Source: Haloarcula sp.
GTDB lineage: Archaea; Halobacteriota; Halobacteria; Halobacteriales; Haloarculaceae
Direction: 5' to 3'
Length of the DNA: 12,113 nt
Assembly (NCBI GenBank): GCA_028275075.1
Contig: JAQCNK010000340.1
Span: forward strand, 1-12,113
Shown: piece by piece, positions 1 to 6,906 of the stretch
Layout: each line of letters starts with the position of its first letter
Numbering within the stretch: the first letter of the stretch is position 1
The notes under the pieces: model-generated
The model's input: the letters and a program-made list of their open reading frames with translations, nothing else
Database searches by the model: none
Told to the model about the DNA's origin: nothing
Made by a program: the position numbers and the translations under genes

Positions 1-677
1 TCGGCGACGAGTTCGACCTGTGCGAGGATCTCCTCCCACCAGGTCCGGAAGTTCCGCACGTCGCCGACGTGCTTGATGACCTCCTTGTCGGTGAGCGAGC
101 GCATCGTGTTCGAACAGTAGCCGTCCTGAGCGAAGCCCTCGACGTAGACCGCGTGCTCACCGAAGAAGTCGTAGCCCGACGTGACGCCCATCGTGATCGG
201 GTCCGACCGGCCGGGAAGGCGCACTTCGAGGCCGTCGAACATGATGTCCATATGGACCTCGCCGCCGCCCCGGTAGCGCCGAATCTCGCCGAACATCACG
301 TCACCCAGCGGCGTTCCGTCGATGGTCTCCTCCCGAAGGACCTCCTCCAGGGGGCCGTAGACGTCGACCGGGTTGATGATCGCGTACGAGTCAGTCGGGA
401 TGTGAAATAGCGACTCCGCCTCGGTGCCCCCATTCGCTTCTGCTTGTAATCGCGACGGCTCGACGAGTGCGTTGAACCGCTCCGTTTCGACCCACTTCTC
501 AGTGTAGGGGTTGCGATACGCGACTGCTGTCTCGATCACCTGTGGAAGCTCTCGAATCGCCCGACTGAAGCTGACTGGATTGGGGGTAGCGTGTTGCTCC
601 GCGTACCACTCAGGTAGTTCAGTGTCGATTCGCCCATCGAGGCCCGCGAAGACTGTCGCTGTCTCTGGGTCTTTCAT
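1..677 (-). CDS. DUF932-like protein, N-terminal part (runs off left edge)
   Basis: This minus-strand frame is open from an ATG at 677 to the window edge, giving 225 residues that begin MKDPETATVFAGLDG. The start is supported by a GGAG five bases upstream of the ATG. The second half has the layout of DUF932 (phage/plasmid-like) proteins: a YAIINPVDVYGPLEEVL segment, a glycine-rich beta region (FGEIRRYRGGGEVHMDI), a GYDFF segment, then CSNTMR followed by KHVGDVRNF. These parallel the family's Y..qn..aF, C.NTLr and rHtgn positions. This assignment rests on remembered family patterns, not a search. DUF932 has no settled biochemical function and is common on plasmids, phages and integrated elements. 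The GTG at 719 is a longer alternative start without comparable support. The C-terminus is outside the window. Confidence 0.6.
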   Translation of the reverse strand, partial: MKDPETATVFAGLDGRIDTELPEWYAEQHATPNPVSFSRAIRELPQVIETAVAYRNPYTEKWVETERFNALVEPSRLQAEANGGTEAESLFHIPTDSYAIINPVDVYGPLEEVLREETIDGTPLGDVMFGEIRRYRGGGEVHMDIMFDGLEVRLPGRSDPITMGVTSGYDFFGEHAVYVEGFAQDGYCSNTMRSLTDKEVIKHVGDVRNFRTWWEEILAQVELVA

Positions 678-682
678 ATCTA

Positions 683-686
683 CTCC
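683..686 (-). promoter_or_regulatory. Ribosome binding site GGAG for the DUF932-like gene
   Basis: GGAG on the minus strand lies five bases before the ATG at 677. It favours this start over the in-frame GTG at 719. Most other genes in the window lack such a site, so this gene probably has a leadered transcript. Confidence 0.5.
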
Positions 687-742
687 GAAGGCGCGATGCG
701 GTCTGATCTGCGCCTCCACCCATCACTGGCGCAAAAACGACC

Positions 743-1000
743 CTACGGTCGTTGACACTCGTGGGCTTGGATCCGCTCTGGAAGCCCGACCTTCCCGCAG
801 AACGGACACTCAACGAGTGGTGTCGGCGGGAGCTTCCGGTACTCCACAAGTGCTCCTCGAAGATGGGCTTTCGTTTCCGGCGACTCGGCGCTTGCGAGGG
901 CACTGGTGAGGTGCCAGTGAAGTCGTTCTCTCTTCGTGAGGTCGTCTACGTTTGGTGTCGGGATGGCCCGTCTGTCTCTCGTACTTGGACTACTGGGACG
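743..1000 (-). pseudogene. Small CxxC...HxxxC zinc-finger frame lacking a start codon
   Basis: A minus-strand frame of 85 codons is open between TAA at 1001-1003 and TAG at 743-745. Its product is clearly protein-like: DDLTKRERLHWHLTSALASA, then a helical linker, then ECPFCGKVGLPERIQAHECQRP at the C-terminus. The last segment resembles short haloarchaeal zinc-finger proteins with a CPxCGxVGLPERIxxHxC pattern. No ATG, GTG or TTG precedes the conserved part. The only in-frame candidate is a GTG at 847, which would leave just 34 residues. An ATC at 962-964 followed by CCG-ACA is where an ATG might once have stood. It is either a gene that has lost its 5' end, a remnant fused to foreign sequence at the palindrome 1002-1027, or a gene with an unrecognised start. 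It ends 65 bases before the DUF932-like gene, so the two may have been co-transcribed. Confidence 0.45.
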
Positions 1001-1001
1001 T

Positions 1002-1027
1002 TACTCCCCGCTCGTGAGGGGGGAGTA
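1002..1027. repeat. 26-nt imperfect palindrome (hairpin)
   Basis: TACTCCCC at 1002-1009 pairs with GGGGAGTA at 1020-1027. Inside, CTC at 1011-1013 pairs with GAG at 1016-1018, so the only mismatch is a G-G pair at 1010/1019. CG at 999-1000 can also pair with CG at 1029-1030 across one further mismatch. It sits exactly at the upstream boundary of the zinc-finger frame, and its outer T begins the stop codon that closes that frame. Possible roles are an operator, or the hairpin end of an IS200/IS605-type element; no transposase gene is adjacent, so this stays open. Confidence 0.6.
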
Positions 1028-1221
1028 CCGCACTCCACTCCGGCTATCTCTTACAACTGTGTGGTGTCGACAATCGTATAACGGGTTATTTTTTGTCAAC
1101 CCTCTCATGAACGAAGAAGCGCTCACCGACACAGTGTCAGTCATAGCTCACCCAGTTCACCTTAGGTACCGAACGGTGGCACGACCGTGGCGGGTCGCGG
1201 GTCGACGGCGGAGCGGTCGGG
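1028..1221. other. Intergenic stretch without a gene, small palindromes
   Basis: No coding frame is supported here. Together with the palindrome it separates the end of the MalK-like gene from the accessory genes to its left. It holds GGGTT/AACCC arms (1083-1087 and 1098-1102) around a T6 run, and the short palindrome GACACAGTGTC at 1128-1138. On the minus strand the A/T-rich part near 1074-1097 could be a promoter for the left-hand genes. No T-run on the minus strand close to 1222 marks a clear terminator for the ABC operon. Confidence 0.35.
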
Positions 1222-2352
1222 CTATGTTTCCACCGTGTCTTCCCGATCCGGCTGGTGTTCAGTACTCTTCGCGATCGTGTCGCCGGTGTCTCGGTCGAAG
1301 AGGTATGACCGCTCGACGCCGATCTCGACGCTGTCACCCTCCGAGACCGGGTATTCCTCGATGTCGACGACCACCCTTACTTCGCCGACCTTAGTGTCGA
1401 CGTAGAGGATGTTCTCGTCGCCGACGGACTCGACGAGGGCGACCTCGCCACCGAGCCCATCCGGGTTGGTTGTTCGAGCGACAGTCGTGTGCCGGGGCCG
1501 AAACCCGAGCGTGACGCGCCCAGGCACAGATGACGCCTGGATCCCGGTGTCGACCGTCCAGTCCGTGTCCTCAACGCTGACGGTCTCTCCGGTGTCGCTC
1601 ACCGGGGACGCTGCCAGGAGGTTGATCTCGGGGGAGCCGATGAAGCGGGCGACGAACAGGTTGTTCGGCTCGTGATAGACTTTCTGGGGCGACCCGAACT
1701 GCTGGATATTTCCGTCGTCCATAACCAGCATCCGGTCCGAGAGGGTCATCGCTTCCTCTTGGTCGTGGGTGACGTACACCATCGTCCCGCCGACCTGCTG
1801 CTGGATGCGCTGGAGTTCGACGCGCATCTCCTTTTTGAGCTTCGCGTCGAGGTCGCTCATCGGTTCGTCGAGCAGATAGGCTCGCGGCGATCGAATGATC
1901 GACCGACCGATGGCGACGCGCTGCTGCTGACCACCGGAGAGCTCGCCCGGGTACTTGTCCAATAGCTCCCCGATCTGGATCGTGTCGGCCACCTCCTGTG
2001 CCTTCTCATACCGATCGTCGGGACCGATGCCATCCAGTTTCAGCGGGTAGGAGATGTTCTCCCAGACCTTCATGTGGGGATACAGCGTGATGTCTTGGAA
2101 GACGAACGCCAGGTTACGGTTCTGTGGTGGGACATCGGTCACTTCCTCGGTGCCGAGTTTGATCTGCCCGCTCGTAGGGCGTTCGAGCCCCGCGATACAC
2201 CGGAGGAGTGTCGTCTTTCCGCACCCCGAGGGGCCAACGATACACACGAACTCGCCGTCGTCGACGGTGAAGCTCACGTCGTCAACGGCGACTATCTTGC
2301 CAGCGTCACTGGAGAACTCCTTCCGAAGTGTGTCGACTTTGATGTCTGTCAT
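1222..2352 (-). CDS. ABC transporter ATPase, MalK/UgpC type
   Basis: This is the cytoplasmic ATP-hydrolysing subunit that energises the two permeases encoded just upstream. All nucleotide-binding motifs are intact: Walker A GPSGCGKTT (40-48), Q-loop FVFQD (around 86), signature LSGGQQQR (138-145), Walker B YLLDEP (159-164), D-loop SDLDA, and switch histidine H196 in VTHDQEEA. Residues from about 240 on form a MalK-type extension with TOBE-like beta segments (ENILYVDT, VSEGDSVEIGV). At 376 residues it matches the family's usual 360-380. It is the last gene of the four-gene operon, 19 bases after the MalG-type permease. The C-terminal extension is normally where regulators or inducer-exclusion proteins act, but no partner is visible. 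Such ATPases can sometimes serve several transporters; here co-transcription argues for a dedicated role. The substrate cannot be read from this subunit. Confidence 0.96.
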   Translation of the reverse strand: MTDIKVDTLRKEFSSDAGKIVAVDDVSFTVDDGEFVCIVGPSGCGKTTLLRCIAGLERPTSGQIKLGTEEVTDVPPQNRNLAFVFQDITLYPHMKVWENISYPLKLDGIGPDDRYEKAQEVADTIQIGELLDKYPGELSGGQQQRVAIGRSIIRSPRAYLLDEPMSDLDAKLKKEMRVELQRIQQQVGGTMVYVTHDQEEAMTLSDRMLVMDDGNIQQFGSPQKVYHEPNNLFVARFIGSPEINLLAASPVSDTGETVSVEDTDWTVDTGIQASSVPGRVTLGFRPRHTTVARTTNPDGLGGEVALVESVGDENILYVDTKVGEVRVVVDIEEYPVSEGDSVEIGVERSYLFDRDTGDTIAKSTEHQPDREDTVET

Positions 2353-2371
2353 GGATTATCTGTGGGTAGTG

Positions 2372-3226
2372 TCATGCCGTCGCTTTGTAGCCCTCGAGCA
2401 GGTACTTTTGGAGGAAGTACACGAGCAGGAACGCCGGAATGATGATGGTGAACACCACTGCCATCACCTGATTCCAGAACACGTAGTTCTGGACGGCGTA
2501 CTGGGTGATACCCGTGGTGAGCGGGCGGAGCGAGTCCTCGGCGATGAGCACCTTCGGATAGGTATAGTTGTTCCAGGACGACTGGAACGCGAAGATGCCG
2601 ACCGCGATCATTCCCGGGGCCGCCTGCGGGAGCGCGATGTCCTTAAACGAGTGCCACCGGGATCCACCGGCCATCCAGACCGACTCCTCGTAGTCGAGCG
2701 GGACGGTCTGGAAGAACAGCCACATCGTCCAGATGCCGAACGGGAGCGGTACCGACGACTCCGCGAGGATGAGCCCGAGGTGGGAGTTGAGCAGTCCGAG
2801 CTGACGCCAGATCTGATACATGGGAATCGATAGCAGCAGAGGCGGGAACATATACCCGAACAGGATGAGCCGGGCGAACCACTTTTTCCCGCGGAACTGG
2901 ACCCGAGTCAGCCCGTAGCCGGCGAGCGTCGACGCGGTCACGGTGAATATCACCACGCCCGCGGCGACCACGATGCTGTTCCTGTAGTAGACGAAGAAGT
3001 TCGACGCGAAGAACACCTGTCGGACTGGCTCGATTGTGACGCTCGCGAAGATCGCCGAGAGGCTCCCGGAGAGGAGCGCGTCGAGTCCGCTGAACGCCCC
3101 GACGATGACCCAGATGATTGGGAACATCAACACCAGGAGCGTCGCCCAGACGACGATCTGGTACGAAACCGACTTGATCCGCGCCGCCTGGCCGTACGAG
3201 ATGTAGTTGCCGACGACCTGCGTCAT
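2372..3226 (-). CDS. ABC transporter permease, MalG type
   Basis: One of two integral membrane subunits of the importer. About six hydrophobic segments are visible, near residues 22-44, 85-106, 117-138, 150-172, 204-224 and 253-272. The cytoplasmic EAA loop that docks on the ATPase is recognisable as EESVWMAGGSRWHSFKDIAL followed by P (180-200), with the conserved glycine and LP. Length (284) is normal for MalG-type (CUT1) subunits. The C-terminus FLQKYLLEGYKATA matches the usual family ending without the common terminal GAVKG. Its ATG overlaps the stop of the MalF-type gene in an ATGA arrangement, implying translational coupling and equal amounts of the two subunits. The 19-base gap to the ATPase gene has no obvious Shine-Dalgarno site. 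Confidence 0.95.
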   Translation of the reverse strand: MTQVVGNYISYGQAARIKSVSYQIVVWATLLVLMFPIIWVIVGAFSGLDALLSGSLSAIFASVTIEPVRQVFFASNFFVYYRNSIVVAAGVVIFTVTASTLAGYGLTRVQFRGKKWFARLILFGYMFPPLLLSIPMYQIWRQLGLLNSHLGLILAESSVPLPFGIWTMWLFFQTVPLDYEESVWMAGGSRWHSFKDIALPQAAPGMIAVGIFAFQSSWNNYTYPKVLIAEDSLRPLTTGITQYAVQNYVFWNQVMAVVFTIIIPAFLLVYFLQKYLLEGYKATA

Positions 3227-4185
3227 GCGACACGCACCTCCTGTTCGGGCTCAGCGACGCGGAAGTACAGCACGGACCATGCCGCGAGGAACACGAACAT
3301 TAGCGCGGCGATGCCCGCGGCCTCACCGAGGTTATACTGGTTGAACGCGATCTCATACGCCAGCAGGGGTATCGTCGTGGTCGACTCACCGGGTCCCCCA
3401 CGTGTCATGATATAGATGATGTCGAACTTGTTGAACATCCAGAGCGTGCGGAGCAGTGCCGCAATCAGGATGACATTCTTGATCCGCGGCAGCGTGATGT
3501 CGCGGAACTTCTGGTAGGCGTTGGCGCCACACATTGTGGCTCCCTCGTAGAAGTGCTCCGGAATTGATTGTAGTCGCGCAAGGGTAAGGAGCGTCACAAA
3601 CACCGCGAACTTCCACGAGCCGACGATCATGACGGTCACCATCGCCGTCTCCGGGAGGCCGAGGAAGGCAACCGGATTGTCGAGGACCCCGACCCGGAGG
3701 AGGAGCAGGTTGATGATCCCGTACTGCGCATTGAGCATGAACTGCCCGACCATGCCGATGACGACCGCGGGCACGAGGTACGGGAGCAGCGCGAGCGCGC
3801 GCGCCAACACGGCGCCCTTGAACTCCTTGTTGACTAGGAGCGCCAGGCCGACCCCGGCGATCAACTGGAAGGCGACCGACCCGAAGCCGAAGACGAGGCT
3901 ACGACCGAACGCGATCTGGAAGCCACTAGAGGTGACGATGTCGACCAGCCGACCGGGGCCGGTCCACTCCCAGATCGGGCTGAGCGTCGACACCTCGTAG
4001 AGGCTGAGGTTGAACGCCCACACCATCGGCAGGAGGGCGATAAGGATGAACAGCGCGAGTGCCGGCGTCAGACACAGCGCGAGCAACGTCTTATCGCGCT
4101 CGAAGACGCTGGCGAGCACCCCGTTCGTCTTCCGCTGCCATCGGGTCGGGACCACCGCTCGGACGCCGTCGGAAACTGTAGACAT
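3223..4185 (-). CDS. ABC transporter permease, MalF type
   Basis: Partner membrane subunit of the MalG-type protein. Roughly six hydrophobic segments fall near residues 36-58, 96-118, 129-150, 180-203, 236-257 and 288-309, after an N-terminal cytoplasmic tail. The EAA loop is YEGATMCGANAYQKFRDITL (213-232) followed by P. The later GGPGESTTTIP segment is typical of CUT1 sugar/polyol MalF-like subunits. The 320-residue length fits the short MalF class without the large periplasmic loop of E. coli MalF. Only three bases separate its start from the stop of the solute-binding protein gene. A GGAG inside the last codons of that gene supplies the ribosome site. The membership suggests a carbohydrate, polyol or similar neutral or acidic solute, but the sequence does not say which. 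Confidence 0.95.
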   Translation of the reverse strand: MSTVSDGVRAVVPTRWQRKTNGVLASVFERDKTLLALCLTPALALFILIALLPMVWAFNLSLYEVSTLSPIWEWTGPGRLVDIVTSSGFQIAFGRSLVFGFGSVAFQLIAGVGLALLVNKEFKGAVLARALALLPYLVPAVVIGMVGQFMLNAQYGIINLLLLRVGVLDNPVAFLGLPETAMVTVMIVGSWKFAVFVTLLTLARLQSIPEHFYEGATMCGANAYQKFRDITLPRIKNVILIAALLRTLWMFNKFDIIYIMTRGGPGESTTTIPLLAYEIAFNQYNLGEAAGIAALMFVFLAAWSVLYFRVAEPEQEVRVA

Positions 4186-4188
4186 GGA

Positions 4189-5577
4189 TTACTCCATGCC
4201 GGTGTTCTCACGCAGTGTGGTTGCGGCTTGGTCGATGGCCTCGTCGATGCCCAGTCCGCCCTCGGTCACATCGTAGAACATCTGGCCGAGCTGGAACGAG
4301 GTGAACGCGGGCGAGGCGTACGGATTCGCGGGCTCGGTCTCGGCGGTGAACGGCTGGGTGTTGTCTGAGAACAACGCCTCTCGTTCGCTCTGAATGGTTT
4401 CTTCCTCGAAGTTCTCGTTGAGGTAGTCCCATCCCTCGCGGTACGCCGACCCGGGCTCGTACCAGCTCTCGTAAATGGGGATGTTGTGGAACCGGAGCGC
4501 CCGCGCGTATTCCACGAGCCGGTCACCGGTGACCATGTACTGGACGAACTCCTTGGCGCCCTCGGGGTTGTCGGACCCCTGTAAGAGCGCGTACCCGGTC
4601 GCCGCGGAGTTCCCGAGCGAACTGTTCTGGTTCGAGGAGTTGTAGGAGTTGTTCACGCGCTTGGTCGTGTCGGCCCACTCGCGGTCCTGCCCGATCGACT
4701 GGGTCTTCGGGCGGCCACCGGAGTAGACCGCCGTAGCCGTCGTGCCGCCGGCGTACGACTCGTAGATTTCGCCCCAGTCCCAGTTGGTCGCCGTCGGCGA
4801 GTACTCGACCATCTGCTGGGCCCGCTCGAGCACTTCGCGGACCCGGTCGCGATTTGCCCCCGAGTCAAGCGCGACCTCCACGGTGTCGCCGTCCCGAGTC
4901 GCGACCTGCGCGCCGTTGCCCCAGAGCCGGCACCACGCGTGGTACGAGCCGTACACCGTCGCGGACGTCGTGTATCCGAGCCCGTAGAGATCGTTGTCCG
5001 CCTCCATGATCGCTTGGGCAGCCTCGCGTTCGCGCTCCCAAGTCGTCGGCGCGTCCAGCCCGAGCTCGTCGTAGACATCCGTTCGGTACCAGTTGTTCGT
5101 CACCGAGGAGACTGCTGGAACGAGTCGGTTGGCTCCCTCGTAGACGAACCCGAACTTATCCTGTACCTCTTCTTCTTCCTCCTCCACTGCTTCGATGATG
5201 TCGTCAACGGGACGGAGGATGTCTTGCGTCGCGTACGCCCCAATGCGGAACTGCTCCGCGTTGATGATGTCCGGCGGGTTGCCGGCTTGAATGAGCTGGC
5301 TTACCCGCTGGCCGTAGTCGCCACCGATCTCGGTGAACTCAATGTCGACCTCGATGCCCCGTTCCTCTTCGAATTGGTCCGCGAACCCGGTAAGCATCTC
5401 CTGGAACTGCGGCGAGTTGTTGTTAGAGATGTAGGTAACCGGTTCGGAGCTCCCGCTCCCGCTGCCGCCCATACAGCCGGCGACACCGGCCGTGAGGCTC
5501 GCTGCCGCGGAGGTAGCGAGGAACGCTCGTCTGGATGTACTTGGACGTCCGCCGTGCCGCTTGCCATGGTTTTCCAT
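4189..5577 (-). CDS. ABC transporter substrate-binding lipoprotein (family 1), Tat-exported
   Basis: Extracellular binding protein of the importer and first gene of the operon. The N-terminus has a twin-arginine motif SRRAFLAT (15-22), a short hydrophobic stretch and a lipobox ending VAGC, so Cys35 would be lipidated and anchor the folded protein outside the membrane; this is the usual route in haloarchaea. A Gly/Ser-rich linker follows, then a family-1 fold: FADQFEEERGIEVDIEF, QLIQAGNPPDIINA, and later GYALLQGSDNPEGAKEFVQ and the C-terminal FTSFQLGQMFYDV. At 462 residues it is within the CUT1 binding-protein range. A run of six glutamates near 133-138 and a high acidic content are halophilic surface features. 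The ligand is unknown; aromatic residues such as Trp162 and those in NWDWGEIYESY could line the site, but this is only inference. Confidence 0.93.
   Translation of the reverse strand: MENHGKRHGGRPSTSRRAFLATSAAASLTAGVAGCMGGSGSGSSEPVTYISNNNSPQFQEMLTGFADQFEEERGIEVDIEFTEIGGDYGQRVSQLIQAGNPPDIINAEQFRIGAYATQDILRPVDDIIEAVEEEEEEVQDKFGFVYEGANRLVPAVSSVTNNWYRTDVYDELGLDAPTTWEREREAAQAIMEADNDLYGLGYTTSATVYGSYHAWCRLWGNGAQVATRDGDTVEVALDSGANRDRVREVLERAQQMVEYSPTATNWDWGEIYESYAGGTTATAVYSGGRPKTQSIGQDREWADTTKRVNNSYNSSNQNSSLGNSAATGYALLQGSDNPEGAKEFVQYMVTGDRLVEYARALRFHNIPIYESWYEPGSAYREGWDYLNENFEEETIQSEREALFSDNTQPFTAETEPANPYASPAFTSFQLGQMFYDVTEGGLGIDEAIDQAATTLRENTGME
4192..4195 (-). promoter_or_regulatory. Ribosome binding site GGAG for the MalF-type permease
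   Basis: GGAG lies in the last sense codons of the solute-binding protein gene (ATG GAG TAA), six bases before the permease ATG at 4185. The arrangement couples translation of the permease to that of the upstream gene and confirms the start. Confidence 0.55.
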
Positions 5578-5605
5578 AACTCATCGCCGGGTTTGTCACT
5601 ACAGC

Positions 5606-5631
5606 ATTATATAATTGGGGAAAAATATATT
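5606..5631 (-). promoter_or_regulatory. AT-rich promoter of the ABC operon
   Basis: The perfect palindrome ATTATATAAT (5606-5615) lies about 30 bp before the ATG at 5577, where a TATA box for a leaderless or very short-leader haloarchaeal transcript should be. A second TATA-like palindrome AATATATT (5624-5631) follows a C4/T5 run read on the minus strand. No Shine-Dalgarno site precedes the ATG. The assignment is by composition and spacing only. Confidence 0.5.
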
Positions 5632-5651
5632 CAGATTTATAATATAGGAGA

Positions 5652-5661
5652 AACTATAGTT
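5652..5661. repeat. Palindrome AACTATAGTT, candidate operator
   Basis: A perfect 10-bp palindrome lies upstream of the putative TATA boxes of the ABC operon, in a strongly AT-rich stretch (5601-5665) set in otherwise GC-rich DNA. The position, about 40 bp upstream of the TATA-like element, would suit an activator or repressor site. No bound protein is known from this window. Confidence 0.3.
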
Positions 5662-5708
5662 AGTAGGTGACGAACTCGGAAACGGGACGGGTCCGTGACG
5701 GTCGCCGA

Positions 5709-6764
5709 TTAGATCCGCTCTCGCAGATCTGCCGTGACTTCGGCGGTCGCCGCGTCGCCGCCAAGGTCCGGTGTCCGGGGGGCGGCCGAACTGGCCAACT
5801 GGTCTTGAACAGCGGTTCGCAGATCCGCCGCGGCGGCATCTTCGCCGAGATCCTCGAACAGCATCGCTCCGGAGAGGACCGTTGCGAGGGGGTTCGCAAT
5901 TTCGCGACCCGCGATGTCGGGCGCCGACCCGTGAACTGGCTCGAACAGGGACGGATACGGGCCGTCCGGGTTGAGGTTTGCCGACGGCGCGAGCCCCATG
6001 CTGCCGGAGACGGCAGCGCCGAGGTCCGTGAGGATGTCCCCGAAGAGGTTGGACGCGACTACCACGTCGAACTCGTCAGGGCGGCGGACGAAGTCCATGC
6101 TTGCGGCGTCAACGAGGAGGCGCTCGACCGCGACGTCAGGGTACTCCTCGCTCACCTCGTCTACGACGTCGTCCCAAAGCACCATACCGTACGCCTGGGC
6201 GTTGGACTTCGTCACGCTGGTCAGCGACCCCGAGCGGTCCCGCGCCGCCTCGAACGCTCGTCTGACGATGCGTTCGACGCCCTCGCGGGTGAACACTGCC
6301 GATTGGACAGCCACCTCGTTGTCGTAGCCGTGGTGCTCTCTACCGCCGACGTCGGCGTACTCCCCTTCCGTGTTCTCCCGATAGACGACGAAGTCGATGT
6401 CCCCGCCGCGGTAGCCGCGCAGCGGGCTCCTCACCCCCTCGAAGAGGGTGGTCGGCCGCTTACAGACGTACTGGTTGAACGTTTTGCGGATCGGCAGGAG
6501 GAGGCCGCGGAGCGTCACGTGGTCTGGAACCTCTTCGTGACCGACCGCGCCGAGCAGGATCGCATCGAAATCCGCTAGCTGGTCGGTTGCGTCCTCGGGC
6601 ATCATCGCCCCTCGGTCGAGATACCGCTCCGTCCTCCAATCGTACGTCGTCACGTCGAGTTCAACGCCGTGGGCGTCGCCTGCGTCCTTGATGACTGGGA
6701 GCGCCGCGTCGACGACCGTGGGCCCGATACCGTCACCTGGGATGACCGCGATCTCGTACATCAT
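5709..6764 (-). CDS. Tartrate / D-malate dehydrogenase-like beta-decarboxylating dehydrogenase
   Basis: NAD-dependent oxidative decarboxylase of the isocitrate/isopropylmalate dehydrogenase superfamily. The start is IAVIPGDGIG. The segments MPEDATDQLADFDAILLGAVG, VPDHVTLRGLLLPIRKTFNQ and SPLRGYRGGDIDFVVYREN resemble tartrate dehydrogenase/D-malate dehydrogenase (TtuC/DmlA) more than LeuB. Expected catalytic residues are present (numbering from this ATG): R93, R103, R129, Y136, K186 in TKSN, D219, and D243/D247 in NLFGDILTD; HGSAPDIAG (278-286) is the NAD site. Product length is 351. The ATG-ATG at 6764/6761 fits the family start; an in-frame GTG at 6776 lies about 30 bp from the element GTTTTTACGA and could start a leaderless form four residues longer. 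The likely product is pyruvate from D-malate, or a tartrate-derived acid, but the exact substrate is not determined. It sits between the ABC operon and the divergent oxidoreductase operon. Confidence 0.85.
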   Translation of the reverse strand: MMYEIAVIPGDGIGPTVVDAALPVIKDAGDAHGVELDVTTYDWRTERYLDRGAMMPEDATDQLADFDAILLGAVGHEEVPDHVTLRGLLLPIRKTFNQYVCKRPTTLFEGVRSPLRGYRGGDIDFVVYRENTEGEYADVGGREHHGYDNEVAVQSAVFTREGVERIVRRAFEAARDRSGSLTSVTKSNAQAYGMVLWDDVVDEVSEEYPDVAVERLLVDAASMDFVRRPDEFDVVVASNLFGDILTDLGAAVSGSMGLAPSANLNPDGPYPSLFEPVHGSAPDIAGREIANPLATVLSGAMLFEDLGEDAAAADLRTAVQDQLASSAAPRTPDLGGDAATAEVTADLRERI

Positions 6765-6776
6765 AGGTGTGGGCAC

Positions 6777-6906
6777 TGATTCATCTGTTGAAAAGCCATT
6801 TCGTAAAAACTCCTACACAAAATCTCCCGGTCGATCGACGCCCGATCCGCTGTGACGCGGCCGCGGGACAACGCTTAATCTGTTCGATAAAGTGCCCTGA
6901 GACGAG
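6777..6906. promoter_or_regulatory. Divergent promoter region
   Basis: This 130-bp gap serves two genes transcribed away from each other. On the minus strand GTTTTTACGA (6802-6810) is a TATA-like element for the dehydrogenase. On the plus strand CTTAAT near 6874-6879 lies about 30 bp before the MFS start at 6907. Between them is the perfect palindrome GTCGATCGAC (6830-6839), almost at the centre of the gap, a possible shared operator, though GC-rich palindromes arise easily here. No Shine-Dalgarno site is seen on either side. Confidence 0.4.

Noticed and set aside
1083..1102. Terminator with GGGTT/AACCC arms and a T6 run
   Set aside because: The T-run is in the loop and on the plus strand, while neighbouring genes are on the minus strand. 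The stem is only 5 bp, so it does not fit a terminator for the ABC operon.
4939..5670. 243-residue plus-strand frame opposite the binding protein gene
   Set aside because: It mirrors the binding-protein gene and runs through its promoter. The minus strand has the Tat signal, lipobox and family motifs.
5667..6578. 303-residue plus-strand frame opposite the tartrate/malate-type dehydrogenase
   Set aside because: It is antisense to an enzyme with all catalytic residues, and its product has no recognisable features.
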